NCBI RefSeq assembly: GCF_002160865.1
Contig: NZ_NFLJ01000001.1
Span: 90,199 to 154,198 of the forward strand
DNA: 64,000 bases
Origin: Massiliimicrobium timonense
GTDB lineage: Bacteria > Bacillota_I > Bacilli_A > Erysipelotrichales > Coprobacillaceae
Reading direction: 5' to 3'
In this document: positions 41,127-50,586 of the stretch, one piece after another
Layout of the letters: each line of letters opens with the position of its first letter
How positions within the stretch are numbered: the stretch's first letter is position 1
Notes under the pieces: generated by a model
The model's database searches: none
Told to the model about the DNA's origin: nothing
Seen by the model: only the letters and a program-made list of their open reading frames with translations
Program-made: the position numbers and the translations under genes

Positions 41127-41837
41127 ATGAAAGTTATTATCAATGCTGATGACTTTGGTTATACCAAAGCTGTGACAGATGGCATAATCAAAGGATATCA
41201 TCAAGGAATTGTTCGTTCTACAACAGCTTTATGTAATATGCCTTATATTGAAGATGGAAAAAATTTATTAAAAGATTGTCCAAATTTATCAATAGGGGTT
41301 CATTTAACATTGACGTTAGGAAAATCATTAACGAAAAATAAGACATTAACAGATGAAGAAGGGTATTTTTATAAGCCAGCAAAACTACAAAATCATTATT
41401 TTGATGTTGAAGAAGTTTATAATGAATTTAAAGCACAGATAGAAAGATTTATTGAAGTCTTTGGTTGTATGCCTAGTCATCTGGATAGTCATCATGGTAT
41501 GCATGATTTTCAAAATAATCTTCAAGCAACGAAGAAGCTTGCACAAGAATATCATTTACCAATAAGACGATATAATCATTTTCAGTTTGTCAATGAATTT
41601 ATCAAAGATAATGTATCAGTAGAGGGGCTTATCCATATATTAGAAAAATATAAAGATCAAGATATAGAAATAATGTCACATTGTGGGGAATGTGATTTGG
41701 AATTATATTTAAAAAGTTCATATGCTTTACCACGTGTTCAGGAACTTGCTGTATTATGTGATCCAGCGATTAAAGACTATATACAAAAAAACAAAATTAT
41801 CATAACAAATTATTTAGACGAGGAGGTTAATCAATGA
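41127..41837 (+). CDS. ChbG/YdjC-family carbohydrate deacetylase
   Basis: A 236-residue enzyme. The metal site is shown by IINADDFGY (Asp pair), HLDSHHGMHDF (His-x3-His type) and IEIMSHCGECD. ChbG removes an acetyl group from chitobiose-6-phosphate or related phosphorylated oligosaccharides. The ATG at 41127 has no visible ribosome site, as the hairpin before it takes up the spacing. Its stop overlaps the next start by 4 nt. Confidence 0.85.
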   Translation: MKVIINADDFGYTKAVTDGIIKGYHQGIVRSTTALCNMPYIEDGKNLLKDCPNLSIGVHLTLTLGKSLTKNKTLTDEEGYFYKPAKLQNHYFDVEEVYNEFKAQIERFIEVFGCMPSHLDSHHGMHDFQNNLQATKKLAQEYHLPIRRYNHFQFVNEFIKDNVSVEGLIHILEKYKDQDIEIMSHCGECDLELYLKSSYALPRVQELAVLCDPAIKDYIQKNKIIITNYLDEEVNQ

Positions 41838-43183
41838 AAACAATAAGAATTGGTTCAGGTGCAGGATATGGTGGAGACCGCATTGAACCAGCAATAGATC
41901 TTATACAAAGAGGAAATCTTGACTATATTATTTTTGAATGTTTAGCCGAAAGAACAATTTCGTTAGCTCAAAAAAATAAGCAGAAAGATCCTCAACTAGG
42001 ATATAATGATTTATTTGAATATCGCTTTGATAAAATATTAGATGCTATTAAAGACCATCCCGTTAAGGTTATTACAAATATGGGAGCAGCAAATCCTAAA
42101 ACAGCTGCATATAAATGTCAAAGCATGGCTCAAGAAAAAGGAATTAAAAATTTAAAAATTGCCTATGTAGAAGGTGATGATATCACAGATAAACTTTCAG
42201 AGTACATGGATTATCAGGTCATGGAAACAGGAGAACCATTGAATCATATTGATGGAGAGATTTTATCTGCAAATGGTTATATTGGTATTAAAGGTATTGT
42301 AGAGGCTTTGCAAAATCAGGCTGATATTGTCATTACTGGCCGTGTAGCGGATCCATCATTAGCTTTAGGACCATTAGTTTATGAATGGAATTGGTCTATG
42401 GATGATTATGATAAACTTGGAAAAGGGACATGGATTGGTCATTTATTGGAATGTGCTGGGCAAGTTACAGGAGGATATTTTGCTGATCCAGGTTATAAAG
42501 ATGTTCCAGAACTATGGAATCTTGGATTTCCAATTATTGAAGTTGACGAAAATGGTGATGGTGTCGTTACAAAATTAGAACATACAGGTGGTATAGTGAC
42601 TGAACAGACTGTAAAAGAACAGACACTCTATGAAATTCAAGATCCTACAAAATATTTTACACCAGATGTTATTGCTGATTTTTCACATGTTCAAGTCCAA
42701 CAAATTGGAAAAGATCGTGTTAAAATCAGTGGAGCAACGGGACATGCACCTAATGGATATTATAAAACAAGTGTTGGCTATCATGATTGTTATATTGGAG
42801 AAGGGCAAATCAGTTATGGTGGTTTAAATGCATTATCAAAGGCTCAGTTAGCTAAGGAAATACTTGAACATCGTTTTGAAATGATAGGATTGAAATATGA
42901 AGAAATACGATATGATATGATAGGAATGAATGCATTGTATCATGATGATATATCAACTCAAATGAATCAATATACACCAGTAGAAGTGAGGCTCAGAGTT
43001 GCAGCCAGAGTCAAAAACATAGCACAGGCACAAATGATTGGTAATGAAGTAGAAGCGTTATATACAAATGGTCCATCTGGTGGTGGCGGTGCAGTAAAGA
43101 ATATTAAAGATATTATTAGCATTGCATCTATACTTGTACCAGTTAATCACTTTCATATAACAGTTCATGTTTTGGAGGTATAA
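41834..43183 (+). CDS. AtuA-family (DUF1446) acyclic terpene utilisation-like protein
   Basis: A 449-residue protein with GSGAGYGGDRIEPA at the N-terminus, NMGAANPKTAA, VEGDDI, ADIVITGRVADPSLALGPLVYEW and GPSGGGGAVKN near the end, all of which mark the DUF1446/AtuA family. In Pseudomonas AtuA takes part in breakdown of acyclic terpenes, but the reaction is not known. The usual C-terminal domain is encoded by the separate next gene. Confidence 0.88.
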   Translation: MKTIRIGSGAGYGGDRIEPAIDLIQRGNLDYIIFECLAERTISLAQKNKQKDPQLGYNDLFEYRFDKILDAIKDHPVKVITNMGAANPKTAAYKCQSMAQEKGIKNLKIAYVEGDDITDKLSEYMDYQVMETGEPLNHIDGEILSANGYIGIKGIVEALQNQADIVITGRVADPSLALGPLVYEWNWSMDDYDKLGKGTWIGHLLECAGQVTGGYFADPGYKDVPELWNLGFPIIEVDENGDGVVTKLEHTGGIVTEQTVKEQTLYEIQDPTKYFTPDVIADFSHVQVQQIGKDRVKISGATGHAPNGYYKTSVGYHDCYIGEGQISYGGLNALSKAQLAKEILEHRFEMIGLKYEEIRYDMIGMNALYHDDISTQMNQYTPVEVRLRVAARVKNIAQAQMIGNEVEALYTNGPSGGGGAVKNIKDIISIASILVPVNHFHITVHVLEV

Positions 43184-43185
43184 CA

Positions 43186-43485
43186 ATGAAATTAAAAGAG
43201 ATTGCACATTCAAGAACAGGGGATAAAGGAAATATTTCTATTATTTCACTTATAGCTTATAAACAAGAAGATTATGCTTTATTAAAAGAAAAGGTCACTC
43301 CTGAAAAATTAAAGGATTATTTTCATGATATTGTTCATGGAAAAATCACAAGATATGAAATTGAAAGTATTGGGGCATTGAATTTTGTGATGGAAGATGC
43401 TTTAGGTGGAGGCGTGACACGTTCTTTAGCTATTGATATGCATGGAAAGACACTAGGTAGTGCATTGTTGGAAATGGAGATATAA
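43186..43485 (+). CDS. AtuA C-terminal-like small protein
   Basis: A 99-residue protein with the start IAHSRTGDKGNISIISLIAY and the glycine-rich ALGGGVTRSLAIDMHGK motif, as found in the C-terminal domain of full-length AtuA proteins. Here it is a separate subunit 2 nt after the DUF1446 gene. The two probably form a complex. Confidence 0.83.
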   Translation: MKLKEIAHSRTGDKGNISIISLIAYKQEDYALLKEKVTPEKLKDYFHDIVHGKITRYEIESIGALNFVMEDALGGGVTRSLAIDMHGKTLGSALLEMEI

Positions 43486-43486
43486 T

Positions 43487-44434
43487 ATGGAAATCAAGAA
43501 AATTGTCATTGCAGGAGCAGGAACAATGGGATATTCCATGGCAGAAATCTTTGCTCAATTTGAATATCAAGTTACCATTTATGATTTAAAAGAAGAAGCA
43601 TTAATGTTAGCACAAAAACATATCAAGGATAATATACAGACACTTGTAGATGAACATGAAATCACAGTACAAAAAGCACAAAGCATCATAAACAGTTTAT
43701 CCTATACAACGCAAAAGGATTGTTTTCAAGATTGTGATCTTGTTGTGGAAAGTATTATTGAAAATGTAGACATTAAAAAATCTTTTTATCAGGACATATC
43801 ACAAATTGTAAAAGAGAATACTATTCTAGCAACGAACACTTCAGGAATTTCTATTAATGATTTAGCTTCATCAGTTTATAAGCCAGAAAGATTTATTGGT
43901 ATGCATTGGTTTAATCCTTCCCATCTTATATTATTAATAGAAATTATAAAAGGAGATTATACAAGTGATGAGGTTGCTCAAGCTATTTATCAATTAAGCA
44001 TAGATATTCGTAAAAAACCAGTTATTGTTCAAAAAGATGTTTTGGGATTTGCCGCAAATCGTATCCAGTTTGCAGTATTAAGAGAAGCCTTATCTTTAGT
44101 AGAACAAGGTGTTGTTTCAAAAGAAGGCATTGATGATGTAATGAAATATGGTTTAGGCTTTCGTTATGCTTGCTTAGGACCATTAGAAGTGGCAGATTTT
44201 GGTGGTTTAGATACTTTCTATCATATTAGTGAATATTTAATGGAGGATCTGTGTGATAGTCATGATATTCCAACATTGCTAAAAGAGCATTATCAAGCTG
44301 GTGAATATGGAGTGAAAACTCAAAAAGGATTTTATGATTATACAGAGGATAAAGATCAAAAAGCGACGCAACAAAGAGATGATAAGTTGTTAAAGATATT
44401 TAATGCTTTATATAAGAATCAAGGAGAACTTTAA
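43487..44434 (+). CDS. 3-hydroxyacyl-CoA dehydrogenase
   Basis: A 315-residue NAD-dependent enzyme of the 3-hydroxybutyryl-CoA dehydrogenase family. The Rossmann motif is VIAGAGTMGYSMAE, ATNTSGISI and GMHWFNPSHLILLIEII are conserved, with catalytic His in the latter, and VLGFAANRIQFAVLREAL lies at the interdomain. It would oxidise a 3-hydroxyacyl-CoA. The closing gene of the operon; a terminator overlaps its end. Confidence 0.88.
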   Translation: MEIKKIVIAGAGTMGYSMAEIFAQFEYQVTIYDLKEEALMLAQKHIKDNIQTLVDEHEITVQKAQSIINSLSYTTQKDCFQDCDLVVESIIENVDIKKSFYQDISQIVKENTILATNTSGISINDLASSVYKPERFIGMHWFNPSHLILLIEIIKGDYTSDEVAQAIYQLSIDIRKKPVIVQKDVLGFAANRIQFAVLREALSLVEQGVVSKEGIDDVMKYGLGFRYACLGPLEVADFGGLDTFYHISEYLMEDLCDSHDIPTLLKEHYQAGEYGVKTQKGFYDYTEDKDQKATQQRDDKLLKIFNALYKNQGEL

Positions 44435-44450
44435 GGTTCTCTTTTTTTGT
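44424..44450 (+). terminator. terminator of the PTS/AtuA operon
   Basis: GAGAAC-CTTAA-like loop-GTTCTC stem with seven T; overlaps the last stop codon. Confidence 0.85.
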
Positions 44451-44582
44451 ATGGAAGTTTAATATTTATGAACTTTATTTTAAAAATATGAAATTTATTG
44501 TTGCATTAGGGGTAGAAATATGTATAATAAAGTTGTTTGATTTTTTGAATTTAAAGTTTAGTATAGTGACATGGAGGTTTAT

Positions 44583-45116
44583 ATGGACATTGGAAAGAAA
44601 TTGAAGGATTTGCGTATTAAAAATGATTTGACCTTGGAAGAGTTGGCTTCAAGAAGTGAACTCACAAAAGGGTTCTTGTCACAGGTTGAAAGAAATCTAA
44701 CCAGTCCAAGTATCTCTACACTTGAAGATTTGTTAGAGGCACTAGGCACCAATCTTTCTGAGTTCTTTCAATCTGATCAGGAAGAAAAGATAGTCTTTCA
44801 TACACAGGATTTTTTTGTAGATGAAAAAGACGAATATACGATTGAATGGGTTATTCCTAATGCTCAGAAAAATGAAATGGAACCAATTCTTTTAACTATT
44901 CATGGACATGAAAGAAGTAAAGAAATGGAATGTCATAATGGAGAAGAATTCGGTTATATTTTAAAAGGAAATGTCACTTTAGTTCGTGGGAATAAAAAAT
45001 ATAGATTAAAAGCAAAAGAAACATTCTATATGGATGGTAAAGAAAGTCATTATTTTATCAATAATGGTTCAAGTGATGCCAAAATATTGTGGGTCACAAC
45101 ACCACCAATGTTTTAA
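44583..45116 (+). CDS. XRE-cupin transcriptional regulator (PuuR-like)
   Basis: A 177-residue regulator. Residues 1-60 are a helix-turn-helix ([21 protein letters not shown]), residues 105-175 a cupin ligand-binding domain ([19 protein letters not shown]). This class often controls polyamine genes and lies immediately before potABCD here, so spermidine or putrescine is the likely ligand. The ATG at 44583 follows GGAGGTTT; an in-frame ATG four codons earlier overlaps that site. Confidence 0.88.
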   Translation: MDIGKKLKDLRIKNDLTLEELASRSELTKGFLSQVERNLTSPSISTLEDLLEALGTNLSEFFQSDQEEKIVFHTQDFFVDEKDEYTIEWVIPNAQKNEMEPILLTIHGHERSKEMECHNGEEFGYILKGNVTLVRGNKKYRLKAKETFYMDGKESHYFINNGSSDAKILWVTTPPMF

Positions 45117-45133
45117 AAGAAGGGAGTATGATT

Positions 45134-46711
45134 ATGGATAAGAAGAAGTTAATACAATTTCGTAATATAGTGAAAGAATTTGATGGACAAATTGTTTTAA
45201 AAGGTGTCAACCTTGATATATATGAAAATGAGTTTGTGACTTTGTTAGGACCTAGTGGTTGTGGGAAAACGACTTTACTAAGAATACTAGGAGGATTTTT
45301 AGATGCAACAGAGGGAGAAGTCATTTTTGATGGTGAAGAAATTAGTCAAGTTCCACCACATAAAAGAGAATTAAATACAGTTTTTCAAAAATATGCTTTA
45401 TTCCCTCATATGAGTGTTTATCAGAATATTGCTTTTGGCTTAAAAATCAAAAAGATGAGTAAAGATGTTATTGAACAAAAAGTTATGAAAATGTTAAAGC
45501 TCATTGGTTTAGAAGGTTATGAAAATAAAAATGTAACACTTCTTTCAGGAGGACAACAACAGCGTGTTGCGATTGCCAGAGCATTAGTGAATGAGCCAAA
45601 AGTTCTATTATTGGATGAACCCTTAGGAGCATTGGATTTAAAGTTAAGAAAAGAAATGCAGTATGAATTAAAAAGAATCCAACAAGAAGTAGGAATTACA
45701 TTTATCTTTGTAACACATGATCAAGAAGAAGCATTAACAATGTCAGATAAGATTGTCGTTATGAAAGATGGAGAAATTCAACAGGTTGGAACACCTGAAG
45801 AAATTTACAATGAACCAGAAAATAGATATGTAGCGAACTTTATTGGAGAAAGTAATATTATTCCAGGTGTGATGTTAGAAGATTACAAAGTTAAATTTGA
45901 CGATATTGTTTTTGATTGTGTTGATTTTGGTTTCAAGGAAAAACAGCCTGTAGATATTGTGATTAGACCAGAAGATATTGATATTGTTGATGTCAAAGAT
46001 GGAAAAATGACAGGAGAAGTCTTAAGTGTTCTTTTTAAAGGTGTACATTATGAAGTTATGGTTGAAACAGTTCCAGGAACAAGTGTAACTGTGAACATGC
46101 ATGTCATCAGAAATCGTGATGTGACATCTGAAAACGGAAAAGAAAAAATCAGTGCCAATGATTTCTATGTCGATATTGAAGATGTGAAATCATTAGATGA
46201 TGCTGAAATTATTGCACGTGCTGATGCACAGGCATGGAATCCTGAAACAGATGATTATATTTCTATCAGCAAGATTGATTATGATTTAAAAGAAGAAATT
46301 GGTGAATATGCAGTGACATTCTCGACTTCAAGTGGAACATCAGTAGAACGTAAGATCATTGTTGTGAATCAACCTGTTGTGAAGAATGAAAGAGCGAATG
46401 AAGGGGTTATGGCATTCAATTTCTTTAAGACAGTTGATGAACTTGATGAATCTGTAGCATTAGATACAGATTTAAAAACATGGGCAAATGCTCAAGGATG
46501 GAAATTGAATGATGAAGATGAATCTGTAGATATTTATGTAGATTATGATTTTGATCCTGAACATATTGAAGAAGGAACATATAAAGTCACTTTCTCAACA
46601 GAAGGTAGAGAATTAAAGATTCATACAACAGATTATGTGGAAGAAGGTAAAGAGGTCGGTTTAACATTCTTCCCTGAAGATATTCATGTCATGGAAAAGA
46701 TGGGGTTCTAG
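45134..46711 (+). CDS. potA: spermidine/putrescine ABC transporter ATPase with Ig-like insertion
   Basis: A 525-residue protein, about 160 residues longer than usual. The ATPase has Walker [10 protein letters not shown] (39-47), signature LLSGGQQQR (137-144) and Walker B VLLLDEP. The TOBE domain starts near 240 but is interrupted at about residues 331-492 by two Ig-like modules, each ending in xxYxVTFST ([10 protein letters not shown] and [10 protein letters not shown]), and closes with [16 protein letters not shown]. Such modules are normally extracellular. It powers polyamine uptake with PotBC and PotD. The start at 45134 is set by AAGGGAG. Confidence 0.92.
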   Translation: MDKKKLIQFRNIVKEFDGQIVLKGVNLDIYENEFVTLLGPSGCGKTTLLRILGGFLDATEGEVIFDGEEISQVPPHKRELNTVFQKYALFPHMSVYQNIAFGLKIKKMSKDVIEQKVMKMLKLIGLEGYENKNVTLLSGGQQQRVAIARALVNEPKVLLLDEPLGALDLKLRKEMQYELKRIQQEVGITFIFVTHDQEEALTMSDKIVVMKDGEIQQVGTPEEIYNEPENRYVANFIGESNIIPGVMLEDYKVKFDDIVFDCVDFGFKEKQPVDIVIRPEDIDIVDVKDGKMTGEVLSVLFKGVHYEVMVETVPGTSVTVNMHVIRNRDVTSENGKEKISANDFYVDIEDVKSLDDAEIIARADAQAWNPETDDYISISKIDYDLKEEIGEYAVTFSTSSGTSVERKIIVVNQPVVKNERANEGVMAFNFFKTVDELDESVALDTDLKTWANAQGWKLNDEDESVDIYVDYDFDPEHIEEGTYKVTFSTEGRELKIHTTDYVEEGKEVGLTFFPEDIHVMEKMGF

Positions 46712-46712
46712 A

Positions 46713-47555
46713 ATGAAACGTTTTTCACAATTAGCATGGCCCTATATGATATGGGTGATCTTAATGATTTTATTACCAATGTTATTAATTCTTTTCTATT
46801 CATTAACAACAAGTGGAAATGATATCATTAACTTTACATTTACTTTGGATCATTTTAAAAAGTTTTTTACCGACCCAGACTTTTTACTTGTCTTATGGCG
46901 TTCATTGACGATTGCTGTGAAGACAACAATTATCTGTGTTGTCTTAGGTTATCCAGTTGCTTATTTTATTGCAAGAAGCAGTGATCGTGTTCGTAATATT
47001 CTTGTTTTAGCTATTACTTTACCAATGTGGATTAATATGTTAGTCAGAACATATGCCTGGATAGGAATTCTTTCTGATGGGGGTATAGCTCAAACAATTT
47101 TAGGTTTCTTTGGATTTAAAGATGTAGAGTTGTTATATACAGAAGGTTCTGTATTGCTTGGAATGGTTTATAACTTTATTCCATTTATGATTCTACAAAT
47201 CAATACATCTTTATGTAAGATGGATAAATCATTATTAGAAGCCAGTGCTGATTTAGGGGCGAACAGAGTTCAGACATTCTTACGTGTCACTTTGCCATTA
47301 TCTTTATCAGGAGTTGTCAGTGGAATAACACTTGTCTTTTTACCAGCAGTGAGTTCATTCTTTATTCCTAAACTTCTTGGTGGAGGACAATTCTTCTTAA
47401 TTGGTAACGTGATTGAAAATCAATTTATTACAGTTGGAGAATGGAACTTTGGTAGTGCAATCTCTATGATTATGGCAGTCATTATGATGGTTTGTATGTA
47501 TGCAATTAGAAAAATTGATGAACGTAATAGTGGAGGAGGGAATCAGGAATCATGA
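46713..47555 (+). CDS. potB: spermidine/putrescine ABC transporter permease
   Basis: A 280-residue permease with six membrane helices. The EAA loop EASADLGANRVQTFLRVTLPLSLSG is seen in two parts (EASADLGANRV and TLPLSLSG). It pairs with PotC. It starts 1 nt after the potA stop and overlaps potC by 4 nt. Confidence 0.93.
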   Translation: MKRFSQLAWPYMIWVILMILLPMLLILFYSLTTSGNDIINFTFTLDHFKKFFTDPDFLLVLWRSLTIAVKTTIICVVLGYPVAYFIARSSDRVRNILVLAITLPMWINMLVRTYAWIGILSDGGIAQTILGFFGFKDVELLYTEGSVLLGMVYNFIPFMILQINTSLCKMDKSLLEASADLGANRVQTFLRVTLPLSLSGVVSGITLVFLPAVSSFFIPKLLGGGQFFLIGNVIENQFITVGEWNFGSAISMIMAVIMMVCMYAIRKIDERNSGGGNQES

Positions 47556-48358
47556 AAAAAGATAAGAGAATTATTGGTAAAATTTTAATGGTTCTGATGA
47601 TTTTATTCTTCTATTTACCAATTGTATTTATGGTTATCTTCTCTTTTAATGAAAGTAAATCATTAACACATTTTACTGGTTTTAGTTTAAACTGGTATGA
47701 AAAACTCTTCCAAAATAGAGATATGATGGAATCATTATATGTCACAATTACAGTTGCTGTGATTGCTACAATTGTATCGACAATAGTAGGAACAATTAGT
47801 GCCATTGGTTTATCAAAATCAAGCAAGATTGTTAAAAAAGTCATGATGCAGTTAAATGATTTTCCAATTATGAATCCAGAAATTGTGACAGCTATTGGAT
47901 TGATGTTACTATTTATTACATTTCATATAGAACGTGGTTTTATGACAATGTTACTTGCTCATATTACATTCTGTATACCTTATGTTATTTTAAGTGTGAT
48001 GCCTAAGATACGTTCACTAGATCCAAATCTATCTGATGCGGCAATGGATTTAGGAGCAACACCATGGCAAGCTTTAACAAAAGTTTTAGTGCCACAAATT
48101 ATGCCTGGTATTGTATCAGGAGCCTTAATTGCCTTTACAATGTCATTTGATGATTTTATCATTTCATACTTTGTAACAGGAGGAGGGGTTAAAAACTTAA
48201 GTATCATGGTTTATACAATGAGTAAGAGAGTTAACCCAACAATCAATGCAATATCTACGCTTGTCGTAGTATTGATAACGGTAGTCTTAGTGATTATCAA
48301 TGTAGTACCACTAATTAAAGCAAGAAGGGAGAAAAAAGATGAAAAAGTTATTAACTAG
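47552..48358 (+). CDS. potC: spermidine/putrescine ABC transporter permease
   Basis: A 268-residue permease with six helices. The EAA loop is DAAMDLGATPWQALTKV followed by PQIMPGIVSG, and FSFNESKSLTHFTGFSLNWY after helix 1 is typical of PotC. The stop lies 20 nt inside potD. Confidence 0.93.
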   Translation: MKKDKRIIGKILMVLMILFFYLPIVFMVIFSFNESKSLTHFTGFSLNWYEKLFQNRDMMESLYVTITVAVIATIVSTIVGTISAIGLSKSSKIVKKVMMQLNDFPIMNPEIVTAIGLMLLFITFHIERGFMTMLLAHITFCIPYVILSVMPKIRSLDPNLSDAAMDLGATPWQALTKVLVPQIMPGIVSGALIAFTMSFDDFIISYFVTGGGVKNLSIMVYTMSKRVNPTINAISTLVVVLITVVLVIINVVPLIKARREKKDEKVIN

Positions 48359-49418
48359 TTTATTAGCGGTTGCAACAATGTTTACTTTAACAGCGTGTGG
48401 AGGGGATTCAAATGCAGATAAGCCATATGCCGGACAAGAATTACACCTTTATAACTGGGGAGAATACATGGGTGAAAATTTTATCTCTGGTTTTGAAGAT
48501 TTAACAGGCGCAACAGTCGTTGTGGATTACTTTGATTCAAATGAAGCTATGTATATTAAAGTCGCAAATGGAGAACCATATGATATTTTAGTTCCTAGTG
48601 ACTATATGATTGAAAGATTAATTCAAGAAGATTTAATTCAAAAATTAGATAAAGATAAGATTACATGTATGGATGAGCTTGTTGATGCTGTCAAAGGTTT
48701 ACCATATGATCCAAACAATGAATATTCTATTCCATATTTCTGGGGAACAGTAGGAATTGTTTATGACAAAACAAAAGTCAGTGAAGCTGACTTAGAAAAA
48801 GAAGGATACAATATTTTCTTAGATACTAAATACAAAGGAGATATTTATCTATATGATTCTGAACGTGATTCATTCATGATGGCATTAAAAGCTTTAGGAT
48901 ATTCAATGAATACAAAAGATGAAAAAGAATTAGAAGAAGCTTATAACTGGTTAGTGAAATGTGTAGAAACAATGGAACCAGAAATCGTCACTGATGAAAT
49001 TATTGATAACATGGCTCAAGGTAGAAAAGCTTTAGGATTGATTTATTCTGGAGATGCTGCTTATGTTATGAGTGAAAATGAAAACATGGGATTCTATATG
49101 CCTGAAACAGGAACAAACTTATGGAGTGATGCTATGGTGATTCCAAAGAATGCTGAAAATGTAGAATTAGCACATGAATTTATTAACTATGCTTGTAGCT
49201 ATGAAGCTGCTATGGATAATTCAAGCTTTGTAGGATATACTTCTGCTAATCAGGAAGTTATGGATGAATTAGCAAGTGGAGATTATGAAGGAATTAATGC
49301 TTACGTACCTAGAACTGGTAATGATAAAGATGAAGTTTTTGAATATGATGAAGCAACTCGTAAAATCATTTCAGATTACTTCAGTAAAGTAAAAATCGCA
49401 GCTTCAAATGCTCAATAA
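48339..49418 (+). CDS. potD: polyamine-binding lipoprotein
   Basis: A 359-residue lipoprotein with a signal peptide ending in the lipobox LTACGG (Cys20). ELHLYNWGEYMGENF and VDYFDSNEAMYIKV at the N-terminus match PotD/PotF polyamine-binding proteins, and the acidic pocket residues typical of them are seen in VPSDYMIERL and YSGDAAYVM. It delivers spermidine or putrescine to PotABC. The ATG lies within the end of potC. Confidence 0.93.
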   Translation: MKKLLTSLLAVATMFTLTACGGDSNADKPYAGQELHLYNWGEYMGENFISGFEDLTGATVVVDYFDSNEAMYIKVANGEPYDILVPSDYMIERLIQEDLIQKLDKDKITCMDELVDAVKGLPYDPNNEYSIPYFWGTVGIVYDKTKVSEADLEKEGYNIFLDTKYKGDIYLYDSERDSFMMALKALGYSMNTKDEKELEEAYNWLVKCVETMEPEIVTDEIIDNMAQGRKALGLIYSGDAAYVMSENENMGFYMPETGTNLWSDAMVIPKNAENVELAHEFINYACSYEAAMDNSSFVGYTSANQEVMDELASGDYEGINAYVPRTGNDKDEVFEYDEATRKIISDYFSKVKIAASNAQ

Positions 49419-49423
49419 AGATG

Positions 49424-49458
49424 GGGAAGATTGGCCTATGGCTAATCTTCTTTTTTTG
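49424..49458 (+). terminator. potABCD terminator
   Basis: GAAGATT ... AATCTTC hairpin and seven T. Confidence 0.85.
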
Positions 49459-49519
49459 ATGGATGAATCATAGACGGGTAACATAGAGCGTGTTATAATT
49501 TGAGATGTTGAGGTGAGTT

Positions 49520-50056
49520 ATGCGAAAAGTTGTTTTATTTATTGCGATGAGTTTAGATGGATATATTGCAGATCAGTATGGAAAAGTTGATTGGTTAGCT
49601 GGTCTAGATAGACAAAAAGATGCTATAGATACTTTTGAAGAATTTGTAAAAAATATAGATACTGTTATTATGGGGTGGAAAACCTATCATCAAATTATAA
49701 CGGAATTATCACCAGAACATTGGGTTTATCCTAATCTAAAAAGTTATGTTGTCACACATCAACAGGTAACCTCTACTCACAATATAATTTTTACAAGTGA
49801 AAAACCACAAGACATTGTTTCTAAGTTAAAACAAAAACAAGGGAAGGATATATGGATTTGTGGTGGTTCACAAATGATTCAACCACTTTTAAAAAGCCAA
49901 CTGATTGATGAATATTATATAACAGTGATTCCAATTTTGTTAGGGTCAGGGATAAGATTATTTCAAAGTGAATATTATTCTGTACCTTTAAAGTTAATTC
50001 ATTATAGAGAAAACAATGGAATGATGGAATTGGTTTATGTACATAGAGAGGAATGA
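49520..50056 (+). CDS. dihydrofolate reductase-like / RibD C-terminal-domain reductase
   Basis: A 178-residue NADPH-binding reductase fold. LFIAMSLDGYIAD at the start and IWICGGSQMIQPLL (the GGxx nucleotide loop) are the family marks, with PILLGSGIRLF near the end. The lack of typical folate residues places it in the RibD-C/YyaP group of unknown substrate. It heads a run of four closely spaced genes. Confidence 0.85.
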   Translation: MRKVVLFIAMSLDGYIADQYGKVDWLAGLDRQKDAIDTFEEFVKNIDTVIMGWKTYHQIITELSPEHWVYPNLKSYVVTHQQVTSTHNIIFTSEKPQDIVSKLKQKQGKDIWICGGSQMIQPLLKSQLIDEYYITVIPILLGSGIRLFQSEYYSVPLKLIHYRENNGMMELVYVHREE

Positions 50057-50061
50057 ATGAT

Positions 50062-50586
50062 ATGGAAGATATGATACAATATGATTTTTGTAAGCCTTAT
50101 TTGATGTTGGATGAGTATATTTTATGGAAAGGAAAACCAGAAAAAGGGCATTTGATTACAGGTAATGATGTTATTGTGAGTTTATTTGGAATTGTATGGT
50201 TGTTTTTTTGTTTAAATTTTATAAGAGCTATATTCATGCAGCCTACATTATTTTTGATTATATGGATGATACCTTTTGTTTGTGTTGGTTTCTATATGGC
50301 TTTTGGAAAAATAATTCAAAAGATATATTTAAGAAATAAAACATTTTATGTCATTACCAATAAAAAATTAATGATTAAAAAAGGTCGTAAAATACAAATA
50401 TATAATGGAAATGATTTGCCACCAATGGAAATTAAAATTCATAACAATGGTCTGGGAACCATTATTTTCAGTGAATTTGTTTATACAGGAAGAAGACGTT
50501 ATCATAGATATATTATGTTAGAAAATCTTATAAATGTTGTACAGGTACAAAATGCTATTGAAGTCATGAAAGGAAGTAAATCATGA
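50062..50586 (+). CDS. membrane protein with PH-like domain
   Basis: A 174-residue protein. LDEYILWKGKPEKG at the start, two membrane helices (about residues 35-80) and a C-terminal PH-like portion with TFYVITNKKLMIKKGRKI are typical of YdbS/DUF304-like bPH proteins. Function unknown. Both ATG codons at 50053 and 50062 are possible; AGAGAGG is better spaced for the second. Confidence 0.65.
   Translation: MEDMIQYDFCKPYLMLDEYILWKGKPEKGHLITGNDVIVSLFGIVWLFFCLNFIRAIFMQPTLFLIIWMIPFVCVGFYMAFGKIIQKIYLRNKTFYVITNKKLMIKKGRKIQIYNGNDLPPMEIKIHNNGLGTIIFSEFVYTGRRRYHRYIMLENLINVVQVQNAIEVMKGSKS

Noticed and set aside
41730..41750. CACGTG core in chbG as a third parS site
   Set aside because: The bases around it (ACCACGTGTTCA) do not match the parS arms.
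44583..49418. Cupin regulator and potABCD as a horizontally acquired unit
   Set aside because: Base composition and codon use look like the surroundings and the order is common in Firmicutes.
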